A stretch of DNA of 64,000 bases from Pseudomonas sp. LS1212 (lineage in GTDB: Bacteria; Pseudomonadota; Gammaproteobacteria; Pseudomonadales; Pseudomonadaceae), in assembly GCF_024741815.1 (NCBI RefSeq), contig NZ_CP102951.1, forward strand, positions 2,247,001 through 2,311,000, written 5' to 3'. Positions 63,641 to 64,000 of this stretch are shown here, piece by piece. How positions within the stretch are numbered: position 1 is the first letter of the stretch; each line of letters opens with the position of its first letter. The position numbers and the translations under genes were made by a program. A model generated the notes under the pieces. It made no database searches. It was given only the letters and a program-made list of their open reading frames with translations, and was not told the origin of the DNA.

Positions 63641-63753
63641 TCGCAAAAAGAAGGCCAGCCATCAGCTCGACTGTGCATTAGCCATTCATACAGCGTCCAG
63701 ATCTTTGAGAGCGGGTAGGTAGGCTGTCCGACCTTTTAAATTGAGGTGAATGA

Positions 63754-63942
63754 TTGACGACCAATCTTGAAGACTTCCAGTACAGATCTCACCAGTTACT
63801 GATTGAGCTTGACGCCGCGACTTGCGAGGTGATGAAGCTGGTGGCCGCCAAAGAGATAAGGGGCGAGAGGTGGGAGGCCGCGACCAAGAGGCGCCATGAG
63901 GCGTACGAGCGTTGGAATGCCCATGTCAACGGGCGCGATTAG
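63754..63942 (+). CDS. Small hypothetical protein
   Basis: A 62-aa helical, charged protein (TTNLEDFQYRSHQLLIELD, then VMKLVAAKEIRGERWEAAT). TTG start with GAGGTG upstream. Family not recognised; similar small helical proteins occur in phage and island cargo. Confidence 0.5.
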   Translation: MTTNLEDFQYRSHQLLIELDAATCEVMKLVAAKEIRGERWEAATKRRHEAYERWNAHVNGRD

Positions 63943-63969
63943 ATCCGATGCGCTGGCCTTTGGGATAGC

Positions 63970-64000
63970 TGCGGATTCCACGCCATCCGGCCACTCATTC
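63970..64000. mobile_element. Left end of a second IS21-family element, cut by the window edge
   Basis: The 31 bases starting TGCGGATTCCACGCC are identical to the left terminus at 6584, including the first ATCCGGCC repeat. The element continues beyond the window in the same orientation as the first copy. Confidence 0.85.

Overview
The window looks like a high-GC Pseudomonas-type chromosome. The evidence is a type VI secretion (T6SS) locus in the same gene order as the P. aeruginosa HSI-II locus, a class II (Cys lipase-box) PHA synthase with a PhaG-type transacylase, a RulB/UmuC fragment, and several insertion sequences of families common in this genus. No species is claimed.

Layout. (1) 0-5.1 kb: a small lipoprotein, then on the minus strand a patatin-like phospholipase and a 1149-aa class III nucleotidyl cyclase/AAA/TPR protein. 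(2) 5.4-11.4 kb: a remnant of the DNA polymerase V gene rulB/umuC followed by a trio of tyrosine-recombinase-family genes that originally overlapped by a few bases each. An IS21-family element (7-bp target duplication) now splits the first from the second. (3) 11.5-18.4 kb: a NIPSNAP protein, phaC and phaG, then a stretch with few intact genes holding remnants of a TetR regulator, an ISL3-type transposase and DsbG, plus three small intact genes. (4) 18.6-50.3 kb: the T6SS. It contains hcp and vgrG, a DUF4123 adaptor, a LysM effector candidate facing an FGE-sulfatase-fold lipoprotein (putative immunity), a diverged second copy of that toxin-immunity unit (toxin 5'-truncated and frameshifted), then tssABCEFGH, a sigma-54 activator, a small lipoprotein, tagH/fha, tssJKLM, and a PP2C phosphatase and Ser/Thr kinase pair. 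(5) 50.6-56.2 kb: an IS2-group IS3 element that truncates an integrase next to tRNA-Leu(UAA), a second IS3 element, and an IS66 element with tnpABC. (6) 56.2-59.0 kb: a tightly coupled minus-strand block of small phage-like genes and a frameshifted holin remnant. (7) 59.0-64 kb: a GGDEF diguanylate cyclase, and a trypsin-like lipoprotein split exactly by a second IS66 element (8-bp target duplication). The last 31 bases are the left end of another copy of the same IS21-family element.

How it fits together. The T6SS genes form a complete contractile apparatus (baseplate, sheath, membrane complex, ClpV) with regulation by a sigma-54 activator and by phosphorylation. Hcp/VgrG and the adaptor probably deliver the LysM effector, against which the lipoprotein facing it would protect. 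The flanks are mobile-DNA junctions: recombinase trio and IS21 on the left, tRNA-Leu/integrase, phage genes and IS elements on the right. This suggests repeated insertion and decay around the locus. Most functional statements come from recognisable motifs and family knowledge. No database search was run.
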